Of a stretch of DNA of 64,000 nucleotides, positions 37,664 through 47,893 are shown in pieces. The stretch lies in the NCBI RefSeq assembly GCF_000374105.1, contig NZ_KB893650.1:1583145-1647144 (forward strand). The letters are read 5' to 3'. Below the pieces are notes generated by a model. It did not search any database. It was not told the DNA's origin and saw only the letters and a program-made list of their open reading frames with translations. Made by a program: the position numbers and the translations under genes. How positions within the stretch are numbered: the first letter of the stretch is position 1; every line of letters starts with the position of its first letter. This DNA comes from Kangiella aquimarina DSM 16071 (GTDB lineage: Bacteria > Pseudomonadota > Gammaproteobacteria > Enterobacterales > Kangiellaceae).

Positions 37664-37709
37664 CTCTGGTCTGACCACGGCAAATTGCTGCGGTCACCAG
37701 AGTTTTTTT
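37664..37709 (+). terminator. Terminator after the AGCS symporter
   Basis: CTCTGGT...ACCAGAG (37664-37670 and 37696-37702) with an inner GACC/GGTC pair is followed by seven T residues. A separate perfect 9-bp hairpin, GTCTAGTGG-TATAA-CCACTAGAC, precedes it at 37614-37636. Confidence 0.85.
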
Positions 37710-37748
37710 ATGCCAGCGATATATAGGCCAGTAAATTGAGGAGTAATA

Positions 37749-39446
37749 ATGCAATACCAAGCACCTGTTGATGACATGATGTTTCTTATCAAAGACGTTT
37801 TTAACCTTGAACAGAGATTCAAGGGTATTGCTGATTTTGCTGATTTTGATTCTGAACTTTATGCTGCCATCCTTGAGGAAGCAGGTAAGTTTTCTACTAA
37901 TGTGCTGCAGCCCATCAATCGTTCAGGTGATGAAGAAGGCTGTCAGTATAATGACGGTGTGGTGACAACGCCAAAGGGCTTCAAGGAAGCTTATCAGGCT
38001 TATGTTGAAGGCGGCTGGCAGTCTCTTACAGCAAATCCTCAGTATGGTGGACAGGGCTTGCCCAAAGCGTTACATGTTTTAGTCGAAGAAATGTTTTATG
38101 CGACTAACACTTCATTCTGCCTATACGGAAGTCTGACTGCCGGCGCTTATCATTTACTACAGGCGCACGCTGATGACGCAACTAAAGATAAGTATTTGCC
38201 TAAGCTGATCAGTGGTGAATGGTCAGGTTCTATGTGTTTGACTGAAGCTCATGCTGGTTCCGATCTGGGTATTCTTAAAACTAAGGCAGAGCCTCAAGAT
38301 GACGGCAGCTATAAATTGAGCGGCTCTAAGATATTTATCACAGGCGGTGAGCATGATATGGCGGATAATATCATCCACCTGGTTCTTGCCCGTCTTCCTG
38401 ATGCGCCTGCAGGCCCAAAGGGTATCAGCCTGTTTCTTGTTCCTAAATTTATGGTTAATGATGATGGCTCTATTGGTGAGCGCAATGGTATTCGTTGTGG
38501 CTCGATTGAGCATAAAATGGGCATCAAGGCTTCCTCAACCTGTGTTATGAACATGGATAATGCGACTGGCTTTATCATTGGCGGTCCTCATCAGGGCTTA
38601 CGTTGCATGTTTACTATGATGAATCTCGAGCGTTTATCTATTGGTCTGCAGGGGATTGGTTTAGGTGAAATGTCCTATCAGCAGGCATTCGATTATGCCA
38701 ATGAGCGGTTACAGGGCCGTGCTAAGGGTGTTGAGGGTACAGCACCGATTATTCGTCATGGTGATGTTCAGCGTATGCTTAAAACCATGCAGTGCTATAC
38801 TCAGGCTGGTAGAGCATTAGCCGTCTGGCTTGGCGCCTGGCTGGATGAAGCTTTCCACTCAACAGACAAAGAAGTGGTTACTAAAGCCCAGAATATGGCT
38901 GCTCTGTTAACGCCTGTAGCTAAAGCTTTCTTCACTGATATAGGCTATGAAGTCTGCACTATCGGCCAGCAAGTGTTTGGTGGCCATGGATACGTCAGAG
39001 AGTGGGGCATGGAGCAGCACGTTCGTGATGCCCGCATTGCTCAGATTTACGAAGGTACTAATGGAATTCAGGCGCTCGACTTAATAGGTCGTAAAATTGT
39101 TGCCAATAATGGTGCTTTCCTAGCTGAACTTTTGGCTGATATGCGCAGTGATATAGAAGGTTTTAGCGACTCTTCTCAAAAGTCATTGTTAATTGAACAG
39201 CTGAATGATTTGGAAAGCTTGTCAAATAAGGTTGTTGAGAAATTCTCAACCGACCACGACAAACAGCAGTATATAGCTTGTGATTACCTCCACTACATGG
39301 CATTAAGTCTGTACGCATATTTATGGTTAAAAATGGCTGAGGCGGACCAGGCTGGTAAGCAAGAGCCTATGGAGTTCTACTTTAAGCGCTTATTACCGAG
39401 GGCTTACGGTCTTAAGAAAAGTATCGAAAATGAATTGGGGCTTTAA
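37749..39446 (+). CDS. Acyl-CoA dehydrogenase with C-terminal extension
   Basis: The 565-residue FAD enzyme introduces the first double bond in beta-oxidation. It has the N-terminal motif common to the approximately 590-residue class (MQYQAPVDDMMFLIKDVFN), MCLTEAHAGSDLGILKTKAEP for FAD and substrate binding, and QVFGGHGYVREWGMEQHVRDARIAQIYEGTNGIQALDLIGRK with the catalytic Glu in YEGTNG. Length matches that class. It is a single gene with its own terminator. Confidence 0.94.
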   Translation: MQYQAPVDDMMFLIKDVFNLEQRFKGIADFADFDSELYAAILEEAGKFSTNVLQPINRSGDEEGCQYNDGVVTTPKGFKEAYQAYVEGGWQSLTANPQYGGQGLPKALHVLVEEMFYATNTSFCLYGSLTAGAYHLLQAHADDATKDKYLPKLISGEWSGSMCLTEAHAGSDLGILKTKAEPQDDGSYKLSGSKIFITGGEHDMADNIIHLVLARLPDAPAGPKGISLFLVPKFMVNDDGSIGERNGIRCGSIEHKMGIKASSTCVMNMDNATGFIIGGPHQGLRCMFTMMNLERLSIGLQGIGLGEMSYQQAFDYANERLQGRAKGVEGTAPIIRHGDVQRMLKTMQCYTQAGRALAVWLGAWLDEAFHSTDKEVVTKAQNMAALLTPVAKAFFTDIGYEVCTIGQQVFGGHGYVREWGMEQHVRDARIAQIYEGTNGIQALDLIGRKIVANNGAFLAELLADMRSDIEGFSDSSQKSLLIEQLNDLESLSNKVVEKFSTDHDKQQYIACDYLHYMALSLYAYLWLKMAEADQAGKQEPMEFYFKRLLPRAYGLKKSIENELGL

Positions 39447-39460
39447 GCCCCCTTTCTTTT
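39437..39460 (+). terminator. Terminator overlapping the acyl-CoA dehydrogenase stop codon
   Basis: GGGGC-TTTAA-GCCCC encloses the stop codon in its loop and is followed by CTTTCTTTT. Confidence 0.6.
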
Positions 39461-39668
39461 GCTCATTAGATTAATGCGTCAATAAATTTAACAATTGAAA
39501 CTAAGGCTGCTTACTATTTAATCAGCTAATGAGAACCATTAAAAAAATTGTAACTATATTATTCGATCTGCTTGAGTGATAAGTATATTTATGCTGTTAT
39601 TAGCGGCTGGGGCAAATTAGGGGTCACAAGATCCTAATAAATAACAGACATATAAATCGGTAAATCAC

Positions 39669-41069
39669 ATGGCAACAGATCGCGGTCAGTTTAATACTCG
39701 CATAGGTTTTATTCTCGCAGCTGCTGGTTCAGCAGTAGGTCTTGGTAATATTTGGAAGTTCCCATTTGAAGTGGGAGAAGGGGGCGGTGCTGCATTCGTA
39801 GTCATTTATCTAGCTTTCTGTTTCCTGCTCTGCTTCCCGGTGATGGTTTCTGAAATCGCCATTGGCCGTAAAACTAACCTCAACCCTGTCGGTGCTTTCA
39901 AGAAATTAGGCCATAAAAATTGGGCCATTATTGGCTTTATGGGTGTTCTGGCCGGTGTTTTAATCCTGTCTTTTTATAATGTTGTTGCTGGTTGGGCATT
40001 CGGCTATTTCCTGGAAATGGTTCAAGGCAACTTTGGTATTGGTGAAGAGTTCGGTAGTTTCATTACCGATTGGCACAAGATTGGTCTTTACGGTTTAGTA
40101 TTTATGGCGGTTACCGCATTCATCGTGTCTCGCGGTATCCATGATGGTATCGAACGTGCAGCCACTATTCTAATGCCAACCCTGTTTTTAATGATCGTTG
40201 GCTTAATTATCTATGCCATGACATTAGATGGTGCTGGAGTAGGAATTAACTACTATTTAGTTCCTGACTTTTCAGAAATTACTGGTGAAGTAGTTTACTC
40301 AGCTCTGGGCCAGGCATTCTTCTCACTTTCTTTGGGTATGGGCGCTTTAATTACTTATGGTAGTTATGTATCCAAAAAGCAGGATATCGTTAAATCAGCT
40401 GCCTTAATCACCCTGACCGATGTATCCATAGCATTCCTTGCTGGTCTGATGATCTTCCCGTTCGTTGCCTACTTAACTCAGGGCACGATGGAGGGCGTTG
40501 ATGGCGGTGCTGGTTTGATATTTGCGACCTTACCTGGCGTGTTTGAGAGCTTTGGTCCAACACTTGGTATCGTTGTAGGTTCTTTATTCTTCTTGTTACT
40601 GTGTTTTGCGGCTTTAACCTCAACCGTTTCCTTGCTTGAGGTTCCAGTTTCTTATCTGGTTGATGAAAAGAAAATAAAACGCCCTGTAGCCGTATGGGGT
40701 ATGGCGGCGCTAATTTTCTTAATTGGTATTCCGTCATTGTTAGGTAACGGTTCGGTCGACAGTTTGACTCAATTTGTTCAAATGAACAAAAATGCTGAGT
40801 GGCAATACGTGACCTTTATGGACTTTGTTGAAGCCATTGCCAGTGACACATTCTTGCCTCTGGGCGGCGCGCTGATTTCATTCTTCGTGGCTTATGTCTG
40901 GAAAAAGCATAATTTAAATGCTGAGATCGCGATTGGTCGTGAAGGTGGCTCGCAGTGGGTAGCAAAATATATCGACTTTGCAATTACTTTCTTCTGCCCA
41001 GTTGTACTTGGCATCATCACAGTTGTAACAATTTTAGATCGCTTCTTTGGCGTTATTATTATTGGTTAA
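39669..41069 (+). CDS. Na+-dependent amino-acid transporter (NSS/SNF family)
   Basis: The 466-residue inner-membrane protein belongs to the neurotransmitter:sodium symporter family (LeuT-like), with 11-12 helices. The TM1 signature AAAGSAVGLGNIWKFPF, which binds Na+ and substrate, is intact. It heads a run of six same-strand genes, and its product probably imports an amino acid or derivative handled by the following amidohydrolases. That link is inferred from order. Confidence 0.93.
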   Translation: MATDRGQFNTRIGFILAAAGSAVGLGNIWKFPFEVGEGGGAAFVVIYLAFCFLLCFPVMVSEIAIGRKTNLNPVGAFKKLGHKNWAIIGFMGVLAGVLILSFYNVVAGWAFGYFLEMVQGNFGIGEEFGSFITDWHKIGLYGLVFMAVTAFIVSRGIHDGIERAATILMPTLFLMIVGLIIYAMTLDGAGVGINYYLVPDFSEITGEVVYSALGQAFFSLSLGMGALITYGSYVSKKQDIVKSAALITLTDVSIAFLAGLMIFPFVAYLTQGTMEGVDGGAGLIFATLPGVFESFGPTLGIVVGSLFFLLLCFAALTSTVSLLEVPVSYLVDEKKIKRPVAVWGMAALIFLIGIPSLLGNGSVDSLTQFVQMNKNAEWQYVTFMDFVEAIASDTFLPLGGALISFFVAYVWKKHNLNAEIAIGREGGSQWVAKYIDFAITFFCPVVLGIITVVTILDRFFGVIIIG

Positions 41070-41090
41070 TTAAAGTTTCGGGAGAGCAAT

Positions 41091-42518
41091 ATGATTAAGT
41101 TCCATGCGAAAACCCGGCTCACTCTAGCAGCGCTAATTAGCGCTGCTTTTTTGTCCGCTTGCGAACAGCCGCAAAAGGAAGAAAGCAAAAAAGAAGAGCC
41201 TAACACAGCTTTTGAGTCTACCTATCAAGCGCATAGTTACCATCCGGTATTAATCCAGAATGCCACAATTTTAACTGCGGCTGGAGACAGAATTGATCAG
41301 GGTTCTATTCTTTTCAAAGATGGCAAAATTGTTGCTATTGGACAATCTGTAGAGGCTCCAGCAGATAAAAATTTAGAAGTAATTGATGCTGAGGGCAAGT
41401 GGGTAACACCAGGTCTTATCGATGTGCATTCACACTTAGGTGTATATCCTGCTCCAGGTGTTGACTCATCAGCAGACGGCAATGAAATGACTGCTCCTGT
41501 TACAGCAGAAGTATGGGCTGAGCATTCAGTCTGGCCACATGACCCACAATTTGAATTAGCACTAGCTGGCGGTGTCACGTCAATGCAGATTCTGCCTGGG
41601 TCAGCGAACTTAATCGGTGGTCGTACAGTGACATTAAAAAATGTTCCTGCGCGCTCCGTGATGGAAATGAAATTCCCTGATGCTCCACACGGTTTGAAAA
41701 TGGCCTGTGGTGAAAACCCAAAGCGTGTTTACGGAAATAAAGGTCGATCTCCAATGACACGTATGGCCAATATCGCAGGTTTCCGTGAAGCCTGGATTAA
41801 AGCTGCTGACTATAAAAAGCAGTGGGAAGATTATGAGAACGGCGAAGGTAATGGCAAAGCACCTAAACGTGACTTGCAGCTTGAAACTTTGGCCGGTGTT
41901 CTTGATGGTGAGATCTTGATTCACAATCATTGCTATCGTGCCGATGAAATGGCGCTGATGATGGAAATTGCGGAAGAATTCGACTTCCAGATTTCTACCT
42001 TCCATCACGCTGTTGAGTCTTACAAAATTGCCGACAAGCTCGCCGAGAATAACGTGTGTTCTGCATTATGGTCTGACTGGTGGGGCTTTAAGCAAGAAGC
42101 TTTCGATATGGTTCCTGAAAACGTTGCCTTGGTTGAAAAAGCAGGGGCTTGTGCCATTGTTCACTCTGATTCCCCAACTGGCATTCAACATCTGAATAAA
42201 GATGCTGCCAAATCCATGGCTTCAGGTAATGCAATGGGTATGAATATCACACCAGAAAAAGCGATTGAATGGATTACTATTAATCCAGCCAAATCGATGG
42301 GAATAGCTGAGCAAACCGGTAGCCTTGAAGCCGGTAAAATGGCGGATATCGTACTTTGGGACGGTAATCCATTCAGTGTTTACTCCAAAGCTGAAAAAGT
42401 ATTTATTGATGGCGCACTTATGTATGACCGTCATGATGAAAAATATCAACCTGTCAGCGACTTCCAGTTAGGTCAGTACGATTTAGAAGTTGATGCACAA
42501 GAGGAGGGCGCACTATGA
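41091..42518 (+). CDS. Amidohydrolase-family lipoprotein (metal-binding)
   Basis: This 475-residue protein has a lipoprotein signal ending LSACEQ, so it is likely anchored in the periplasm. The amidohydrolase barrel carries the usual metal ligands: DVHSH near residue 112, HNHCYRADE, STFHHAVESYKIADK and IVHSDSP. The closing strand is GKMADIVLWDGNPFSVYSKAEKV. The family includes imidazolonepropionase-like and peptidase-like hydrolases; the substrate is unknown. Its end overlaps the next amidohydrolase gene by four bases, suggesting the two act together. Confidence 0.92.
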   Translation: MIKFHAKTRLTLAALISAAFLSACEQPQKEESKKEEPNTAFESTYQAHSYHPVLIQNATILTAAGDRIDQGSILFKDGKIVAIGQSVEAPADKNLEVIDAEGKWVTPGLIDVHSHLGVYPAPGVDSSADGNEMTAPVTAEVWAEHSVWPHDPQFELALAGGVTSMQILPGSANLIGGRTVTLKNVPARSVMEMKFPDAPHGLKMACGENPKRVYGNKGRSPMTRMANIAGFREAWIKAADYKKQWEDYENGEGNGKAPKRDLQLETLAGVLDGEILIHNHCYRADEMALMMEIAEEFDFQISTFHHAVESYKIADKLAENNVCSALWSDWWGFKQEAFDMVPENVALVEKAGACAIVHSDSPTGIQHLNKDAAKSMASGNAMGMNITPEKAIEWITINPAKSMGIAEQTGSLEAGKMADIVLWDGNPFSVYSKAEKVFIDGALMYDRHDEKYQPVSDFQLGQYDLEVDAQEEGAL

Positions 42519-43819
42519 ACTCATTACTGATGAAATCTCTAGTTAAGCCCGTTGCTGCAACACTCAGTGTTGTCAGTTTGATGGCAAGTGTATGCAGTGC
42601 CGATACCACTCTAATTAAAGACGCCAAAGTTCATACATTATCATCGCAGGGTGTTCTGCAATATGGTGACGTCTTAATTGAAGATGGTGTAATCAAATCA
42701 GTTGCTGAAGATATTTCAGTTGATGCGGATACTGTGATTGACGGCAAAGGCAAGGTAGTCACTCCAGGTATTTTTGCCCTGATTAATCAGATTGGTTTAG
42801 TTGAGCTTGGATCTCAGGATCAAACGGCCGACGGCCAAACCGAACATGAAGAGCAAGGTGCTTCGTTCAGTATCGATAAGGTTTACAATCATAATTCAAC
42901 TCTGGTCGCCATTAACCGATCTAATGGAGTGACTCGTACATTAGTCGCACCTCAGATCGGAGCAAATGTTTTTGCTGGGCAAGGCGCGATCATGTCTTTG
43001 AAAGACCAGTACCACCCTTTAATTGCTAAAGATGTTGCTATTTTTACAGCTTTTGGGGAATGGCCCGCAGAAATGACTGGCGGTTCTCGTGCCAGCGTCT
43101 TGTTCGAACTCAATAAGGCTTTTGATGAAGCAAGAGCATATCAAAAGAACCGTTCTGCCATTGAGCAGGGTGACTTTAGAGAGTTGAGCTACAGCACTAA
43201 TGATCTTGAAGCGCTACAAGCAGTTCTTGATCGTGACATTCCTTTATTGGTTAATACTGAGCGGGAAAGTGACATTTTAACTATGCTTGATTTTGCAAAA
43301 GAGCAAAACATACGTATTGGTTTTATCGGTGCAGCGGAAGCCTGGAAAGTTGCAGAGAAGCTAGCTGAAGCAGAGGCCTCAGTCTTTGTTGATCCAATGG
43401 ATAATATTCCCGATAGCTTCGAGTCTTTAGGCAAACGTTACGAAAACGCAGCCATTCTCTCGAAAGCCGGCGTTAATGTTATGTTTCTTGGGCAAGGCTT
43501 CTTAGCCAGCCATAATGCATATACCGTTCGCCTTTCAGCAGGCAATGCCGTTGCATATGGTATGGATTATGACAAAGCTTTGGCAGCAATGATTTCAACT
43601 CCAGCTGAATACTTTGGTGGCAGTGATGCTTATGGTCAAATTGCTGAAGGTTACAAAGCTGAGCTGGTACTTTGGAATGGCGATCCGCTTGAGGTCACAA
43701 CGCTTCCTCAACAGGTTTGGATAGACGGTGAAGCAGTCAATATGGAAAACCGTTCAACCAAGTTACGTGATCGTTACAAAGCTTTAGACACGGATAAAAA
43801 TACTGGTTACAGAAAGTAA
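42515..43819 (+). CDS. Amidohydrolase-family protein lacking metal ligands
   Basis: The 434-residue exported protein (signal peptide ending SVCSA) has the same fold outline as its upstream partner, including the N-terminal DGKGKVVTPGIFA strand and the C-terminal YKAELVLWNGDPLEVTTLP. Where the partner has HSH, this protein reads ALINQIG, and I see none of the other conserved His/Asp ligands. It is thus probably a non-catalytic subunit. The four-base overlap with the upstream gene supports a heteromeric pair. Confidence 0.88.
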   Translation: MNSLLMKSLVKPVAATLSVVSLMASVCSADTTLIKDAKVHTLSSQGVLQYGDVLIEDGVIKSVAEDISVDADTVIDGKGKVVTPGIFALINQIGLVELGSQDQTADGQTEHEEQGASFSIDKVYNHNSTLVAINRSNGVTRTLVAPQIGANVFAGQGAIMSLKDQYHPLIAKDVAIFTAFGEWPAEMTGGSRASVLFELNKAFDEARAYQKNRSAIEQGDFRELSYSTNDLEALQAVLDRDIPLLVNTERESDILTMLDFAKEQNIRIGFIGAAEAWKVAEKLAEAEASVFVDPMDNIPDSFESLGKRYENAAILSKAGVNVMFLGQGFLASHNAYTVRLSAGNAVAYGMDYDKALAAMISTPAEYFGGSDAYGQIAEGYKAELVLWNGDPLEVTTLPQQVWIDGEAVNMENRSTKLRDRYKALDTDKNTGYRK

Positions 43820-43862
43820 CTTAATAACAGTTCTTAAGTTAGACATATAAGTAGGAATAAAC

Positions 43863-45323
43863 ATGGTTGATTCATCGGATAGACAGCCGAGTATGCTACA
43901 GGCCCTGGTGCCTGTAGTTTTTTTAATTGTACTGTTGTTTTTCTCAGTAAAGTTATTCGGTAGTGACTCATCATACGGAGCTAATCAAATTGCTCTGATT
44001 TTAAGTGCAGCGATTGCTATTTTAATTGGCTTGTTTAATGGACAAACCTGGAAGGAACTAGAAGCAGGTATTGTCGATGGCATTAGCCTTGCGATGGGAG
44101 CCATGTTGATCCTTTTGATGGTAGGTTCATTAATCGGTACCTGGATTCTCGCTGGTACAGTGCCGACCATGATTTATTATGGTTTGCAGATTTTGTCTCC
44201 TGACTTTTTCTATGTTGCTAGCTGTATTATCTGTGCCATTGTTGCCGTAAGTATTGGTAGTTCCTGGACCACTGCAGGCACCGTTGGTATTGGTCTGATC
44301 GGTATTTCTCAGGGGCTTGGTCTAGATCCAGCCATAACTGCCGGCGCCATCATTTCCGGTGCTTATTTTGGTGACAAGATGTCGCCTTTATCGGACACCA
44401 CTAACCTGGCTCCAGCTGTTACCGGTACCGATTTATTTACTCATATCCGTCATATGGTTTGGACCACCACACCTTCTTTAATTATTGCATTGGTACTGTT
44501 TACTTATTTTGGTTTAGCCAGTGATGTTCCAGCGGAAAATCTGGAGCTTGAGTCCACTTTGGCTTTATTGGATGCTAATTTTAATATTACTCTTTGGTCG
44601 TTGGTTCCATTGGTGGCAGTTTTTGCCATGGCCATCAAGAAAGTACCAGCAGTAGCAACGATTTTGATTGGTGCTTTATTGGGTGGGCTGTTTGCTATCT
44701 TGACTCAGGGCGAGGTCATCACCAAATTTGTAAATAACGGCGAATTGTCAGTGACCATGCAATACGTTACTGCTGTTTGGACTGCTTTGTTTAATGGCTT
44801 TTCAATCAGTACCGGCGATGAAATATTTGATGGGCTTTTGAGCCGCGGTGGTATGACTAGCATGCTTAATACTGTCTGGCTCATTATCTGTGCCATGAGT
44901 TTCGGTGCAGCAATGGAAAAAACTGGCTTATTGCATAAACTGGTTTACTCAATTATTGGCATGGCCAAGTCCACTGGCTCTCTAATAGGCTCTGTTCTCC
45001 TAACCTGTATTGGCATGAATGTTATCGCCGCGGATCAGTATATCGCCATTGTGCTTCCGGGCCGTATGTATCGTGCTGAGTTTAAGCGTCGTGGACTGGA
45101 TGCGAAGAACCTGTCGAGAACGCTGGAAGATGCTGGAACCATCACCTCACCATTGATCCCATGGAATACCTGCGGTGCTTATATGGCGGCAACGTTAGGC
45201 GTTGCTACAGGTGCTTACTGGATATATGCCTTCTTTAATCTGGCAAATCCGATAGTTTCCTTTATTTATGGTCTGTTGAACTTTAAAATAGCCAAGCATG
45301 ACGAGGCCAACGACGCTATTTAA
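43863..45323 (+). CDS. nhaC: Na+/H+ antiporter NhaC family
   Basis: The 486-residue protein has about 11-12 membrane helices. NhaC-family motifs include SIGSSWTTAGTVGIGLIGISQGLGLDPAITAGAIISGAYFGDKMSPLSDTTNLAPA, with the conserved Asp and Ser/Thr residues, and IAADQYIAIVLPGRMYR. Family members exchange Na+ for protons or for amino-acid derivatives. Its 3' end overlaps the next gene by 26 bases. In this run it may recycle the Na+ brought in by the NSS transporter. Confidence 0.93.
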   Translation: MVDSSDRQPSMLQALVPVVFLIVLLFFSVKLFGSDSSYGANQIALILSAAIAILIGLFNGQTWKELEAGIVDGISLAMGAMLILLMVGSLIGTWILAGTVPTMIYYGLQILSPDFFYVASCIICAIVAVSIGSSWTTAGTVGIGLIGISQGLGLDPAITAGAIISGAYFGDKMSPLSDTTNLAPAVTGTDLFTHIRHMVWTTTPSLIIALVLFTYFGLASDVPAENLELESTLALLDANFNITLWSLVPLVAVFAMAIKKVPAVATILIGALLGGLFAILTQGEVITKFVNNGELSVTMQYVTAVWTALFNGFSISTGDEIFDGLLSRGGMTSMLNTVWLIICAMSFGAAMEKTGLLHKLVYSIIGMAKSTGSLIGSVLLTCIGMNVIAADQYIAIVLPGRMYRAEFKRRGLDAKNLSRTLEDAGTITSPLIPWNTCGAYMAATLGVATGAYWIYAFFNLANPIVSFIYGLLNFKIAKHDEANDAI

Positions 45324-46749
45324 ACGCTATTTTCTATTCTGTGCATTAATACTCGCAGTTGTTGCCCTATTGTGGCTGGGACTGCGAGAGTCCTCTCCCC
45401 AATATCGCTGGGACGCCGCCAGCATCAAACCATTCAAGCAGTGGTATCAAATTAACTGGCACAACCAGGCTGTCGGACGAGCCAGTGTTGAGCTTGAAAG
45501 AACTCATGACCAAGTTTCTGTTATAGAAAGCGATTACCTTGAAGGTCGAGTCCAGGGCCGTCGTTTCCATTTTCGTTATATACGTGAGCTCAACTTTTCA
45601 AATCAGCCGCCATATCAATTAATTAGCGGAAAACTTTACACAGAAGAGCCGAAACTAGAGGTTGAAGCAAAATTTATAAATGATGGGCAGCTACGGCTTG
45701 AGGAATGGCGCAATGGCAAACACTATCAAAAATCTCTTGCCGCTGTAGATTACACCCTGAGCGACTACTTTTACGTTTCAAGTTATCTTGAAAGAACTCC
45801 ACAACCAGCAAAAAGTTTCCAGGCTAAGACCCTCAATACACAGGATTTTCTGGTTGAAACCACTGATTATGAATTGATTGCAGTAAAATCAGATCCGTCC
45901 AGCGTTACCTTGCAACAGCACCATCCCAATGAAGAGGTCAGTTGGCATCAAGTATCTGGGGATGGTAGCTTTAAGCTTCATTCTTTCGCCAACGGCATGG
46001 AATATGTTGCCAGTTCGCGTCGTGTAACCCTCAATCCCGAAATGCAAGATGATCTGTATCTGAATAGTGGTGTTGTGGTTGATAAACCCTTAGGCGCTGC
46101 TAATCAGATTCAATCAATGACATTAAGCCTGCTAAACGGCGAGTTAGACTGGTTCAGACACCATCCATCGGTTTCAGTCAATCGTGAGAATGAGACCATT
46201 AAATTATCTACAGGCAGTCAATATAAAGCTTCTGTTGATGAGATAGAGCATATAGCCTCAATAGAAACCAAACTTAATCCCATCGCCAAAACACTGGCTT
46301 TGGAAGCTACAGCCAATATGGACAATGATTGGTTGAAGGTGCAGAAGCTGGTTGGCTTCGTTTATGATTACCTCAATTACCAGCCAGTTCCTGCTGGTTT
46401 TAATGTCGATGATATTCTGCGTAGCAGGGTCGGTGACTGTACCGAATACAGTCAGCTGTTAATAGAAATGTTGGCTGCCGCAAATATACCGGCCCGAGAG
46501 GTTAATGGTTTGGTTTATCTGGGCGATCATGAAAAGCGTTTCGGTGGCCATGTCTGGGTTGAAGCGTTAGTTGACGGCTACTGGGTCGCAGTTGATCCCA
46601 CCTGGAATCTGGTTGAAGTCACCAGCACTCATATACCCGCAGCAATGAACTTTGACAGTAGAGACAATGAAGGTCATTCACGATTTGCTTTCAAGCTCGA
46701 AGAAATTCACTATAAAGATGAAAACAGCAAAGAATCTAAAAGGTTATAA
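45298..46749 (+). CDS. Transglutaminase-like domain protein, membrane-anchored
   Basis: The 483-residue protein has an N-terminal membrane anchor (about 12-27), a long beta-rich periplasmic region, and a C-terminal transglutaminase-like cysteine-protease domain. Cys381 (GDCTEYSQL), His418 (GGHVWVEA) and Asp433 (AVDPTWN) make a complete catalytic triad. The family includes peptidases as well as transamidases; the substrate is unknown. It begins 26 bases inside nhaC, so the two are probably co-translated, and the next gene starts two bases after it. Confidence 0.9.
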   Translation: MTRPTTLFKRYFLFCALILAVVALLWLGLRESSPQYRWDAASIKPFKQWYQINWHNQAVGRASVELERTHDQVSVIESDYLEGRVQGRRFHFRYIRELNFSNQPPYQLISGKLYTEEPKLEVEAKFINDGQLRLEEWRNGKHYQKSLAAVDYTLSDYFYVSSYLERTPQPAKSFQAKTLNTQDFLVETTDYELIAVKSDPSSVTLQQHHPNEEVSWHQVSGDGSFKLHSFANGMEYVASSRRVTLNPEMQDDLYLNSGVVVDKPLGAANQIQSMTLSLLNGELDWFRHHPSVSVNRENETIKLSTGSQYKASVDEIEHIASIETKLNPIAKTLALEATANMDNDWLKVQKLVGFVYDYLNYQPVPAGFNVDDILRSRVGDCTEYSQLLIEMLAAANIPAREVNGLVYLGDHEKRFGGHVWVEALVDGYWVAVDPTWNLVEVTSTHIPAAMNFDSRDNEGHSRFAFKLEEIHYKDENSKESKRL

Positions 46750-46750
46750 G

Positions 46751-47617
46751 ATGTCAAAACAGTTTTACTCAATTCTAGGTAACTCACAGAAACTGGATGG
46801 CGGGGCCATGTTTGGCAACGCTCCTAAGGCTTTATGGCAGCGCTGGGTCGATGTGGATGAACAGAATCGCATTGACCTGGTGTGTCGAGCTCTTTTGGTC
46901 AAGGATGGTGACAAAAATATACTTTTCGAAACTGGTATTGGTGCATTCTTTGAACCTAAATTTAAAGACCGCTATGGAGTGCAGGAAGATGAGCACGTGC
47001 TCTTAAAGTCACTGAAAGATGCGGGTTTGAGTCATGAAGATATTGATTTATTGGTATTGTCTCATTTGCACTTTGACCACGCTGGTGGTCTGCTTAGTCA
47101 GTGGCAGGAAGGAAAGCAGGCTGAGCTGTTGTTCCCTAATGCTGAATTTATTATTGGAAAAGAAGCCTGGGAACGAGCTAAGAATCCACATCCTCGTGAC
47201 AGGGCTTCCTTTATTCCGGGGCTTACTGACTTAATCGAGCAAACGGGGCGTTTGCATTTGATTGAAGGTGAATCTTGCGACTTGCTTGGTGAAGATTATC
47301 ATTTCTTCGTCTCAAACGGTCATACGCCTGGCATGTTGCTTACTGAAATAGAAACAGGGCAGGGGCCAGTAGTGTTTGCCGCGGACTTGATTCCTGGGGT
47401 TCCATGGGTTCATCTTCCAATTACCATGGGTTATGACCGTTTCCCAGAAAATCTGATTGAAGAGAAGAAGGTTTTGCTTGACCGTTTAATTGAGGAAGAG
47501 GGCTATCTGTACTTTACTCATGATCCAGATACTTGCCTTGGTCAGGTTACAAAGGATGAAAAAGGTCGCTTTACGACTAAAGATAATTTAAAGCATCTTG
47601 TTAAAAAAATGATGTAA
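46751..47617 (+). CDS. Metallo-beta-lactamase-fold hydrolase
   Basis: This 288-residue protein shows the MBL motif HLHFDHAGG with the H-x-H-x-D-H zinc ligands, a distal [10 protein letters not shown] His, and [17 protein letters not shown] with the bridging Asp. A late HDPDT supplies the last ligand. The family includes lactonases and other hydrolases. I choose the ATG at 46751 ([10 protein letters not shown]), with AAAGG upstream; a longer in-frame reading reaches back into the transglutaminase gene and is unlikely. It is last in the run. Confidence 0.9.
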   Translation: MSKQFYSILGNSQKLDGGAMFGNAPKALWQRWVDVDEQNRIDLVCRALLVKDGDKNILFETGIGAFFEPKFKDRYGVQEDEHVLLKSLKDAGLSHEDIDLLVLSHLHFDHAGGLLSQWQEGKQAELLFPNAEFIIGKEAWERAKNPHPRDRASFIPGLTDLIEQTGRLHLIEGESCDLLGEDYHFFVSNGHTPGMLLTEIETGQGPVVFAADLIPGVPWVHLPITMGYDRFPENLIEEKKVLLDRLIEEEGYLYFTHDPDTCLGQVTKDEKGRFTTKDNLKHLVKKMM

Positions 47618-47744
47618 CTTATTGTTAAGAAAATATAGTTTACTAAATTAGAATAACTGCATAAAAAATTGTCAATTTGGTTGAACTTTATTCATGACAA
47701 CTGTTCAAAATATATACGAAAAGCAATGAAGCAGTCTTGGCTAG

Positions 47745-47828
47745 ATGCAAAATTGTGGATTTGTTTTTCTGGTTGTCATTGTCACTTCTCTTTTTATGAG
47801 TAATTATTTCCTCATAAGGGCCATGTAA
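47745..47828 (+). CDS. Possible 27-residue hydrophobic peptide
   Basis: An ATG-TAA frame encodes a short peptide with a single hydrophobic core (FVFLVVIVTSLF) flanked by MQNCG and NYFLIRAM. Its stop codon lies inside the stem of the following terminator, a layout seen for real small genes. There is no strong ribosome-binding site (GGCTAG only), so it could equally be noise or part of a small RNA ending at the same terminator. Confidence 0.25.
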   Translation: MQNCGFVFLVVIVTSLFMSNYFLIRAM

Positions 47829-47842
47829 ATGGCCCTTTTTTT
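47816..47842 (+). terminator. Intrinsic terminator in the gap before the alpha/beta hydrolase
   Basis: AAGGGCCAT-GTAA-ATGGCCCTT is a perfect 9-bp stem followed by T residues. It lies about 200 bp after the nearest upstream annotated stop codon, so it may end a small transcript of its own. Confidence 0.9.
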
Positions 47843-47893
47843 ATGGGCTATGGTATTCTGTGCAACAGATAAATAATGAAGAGTTAATCAAAT

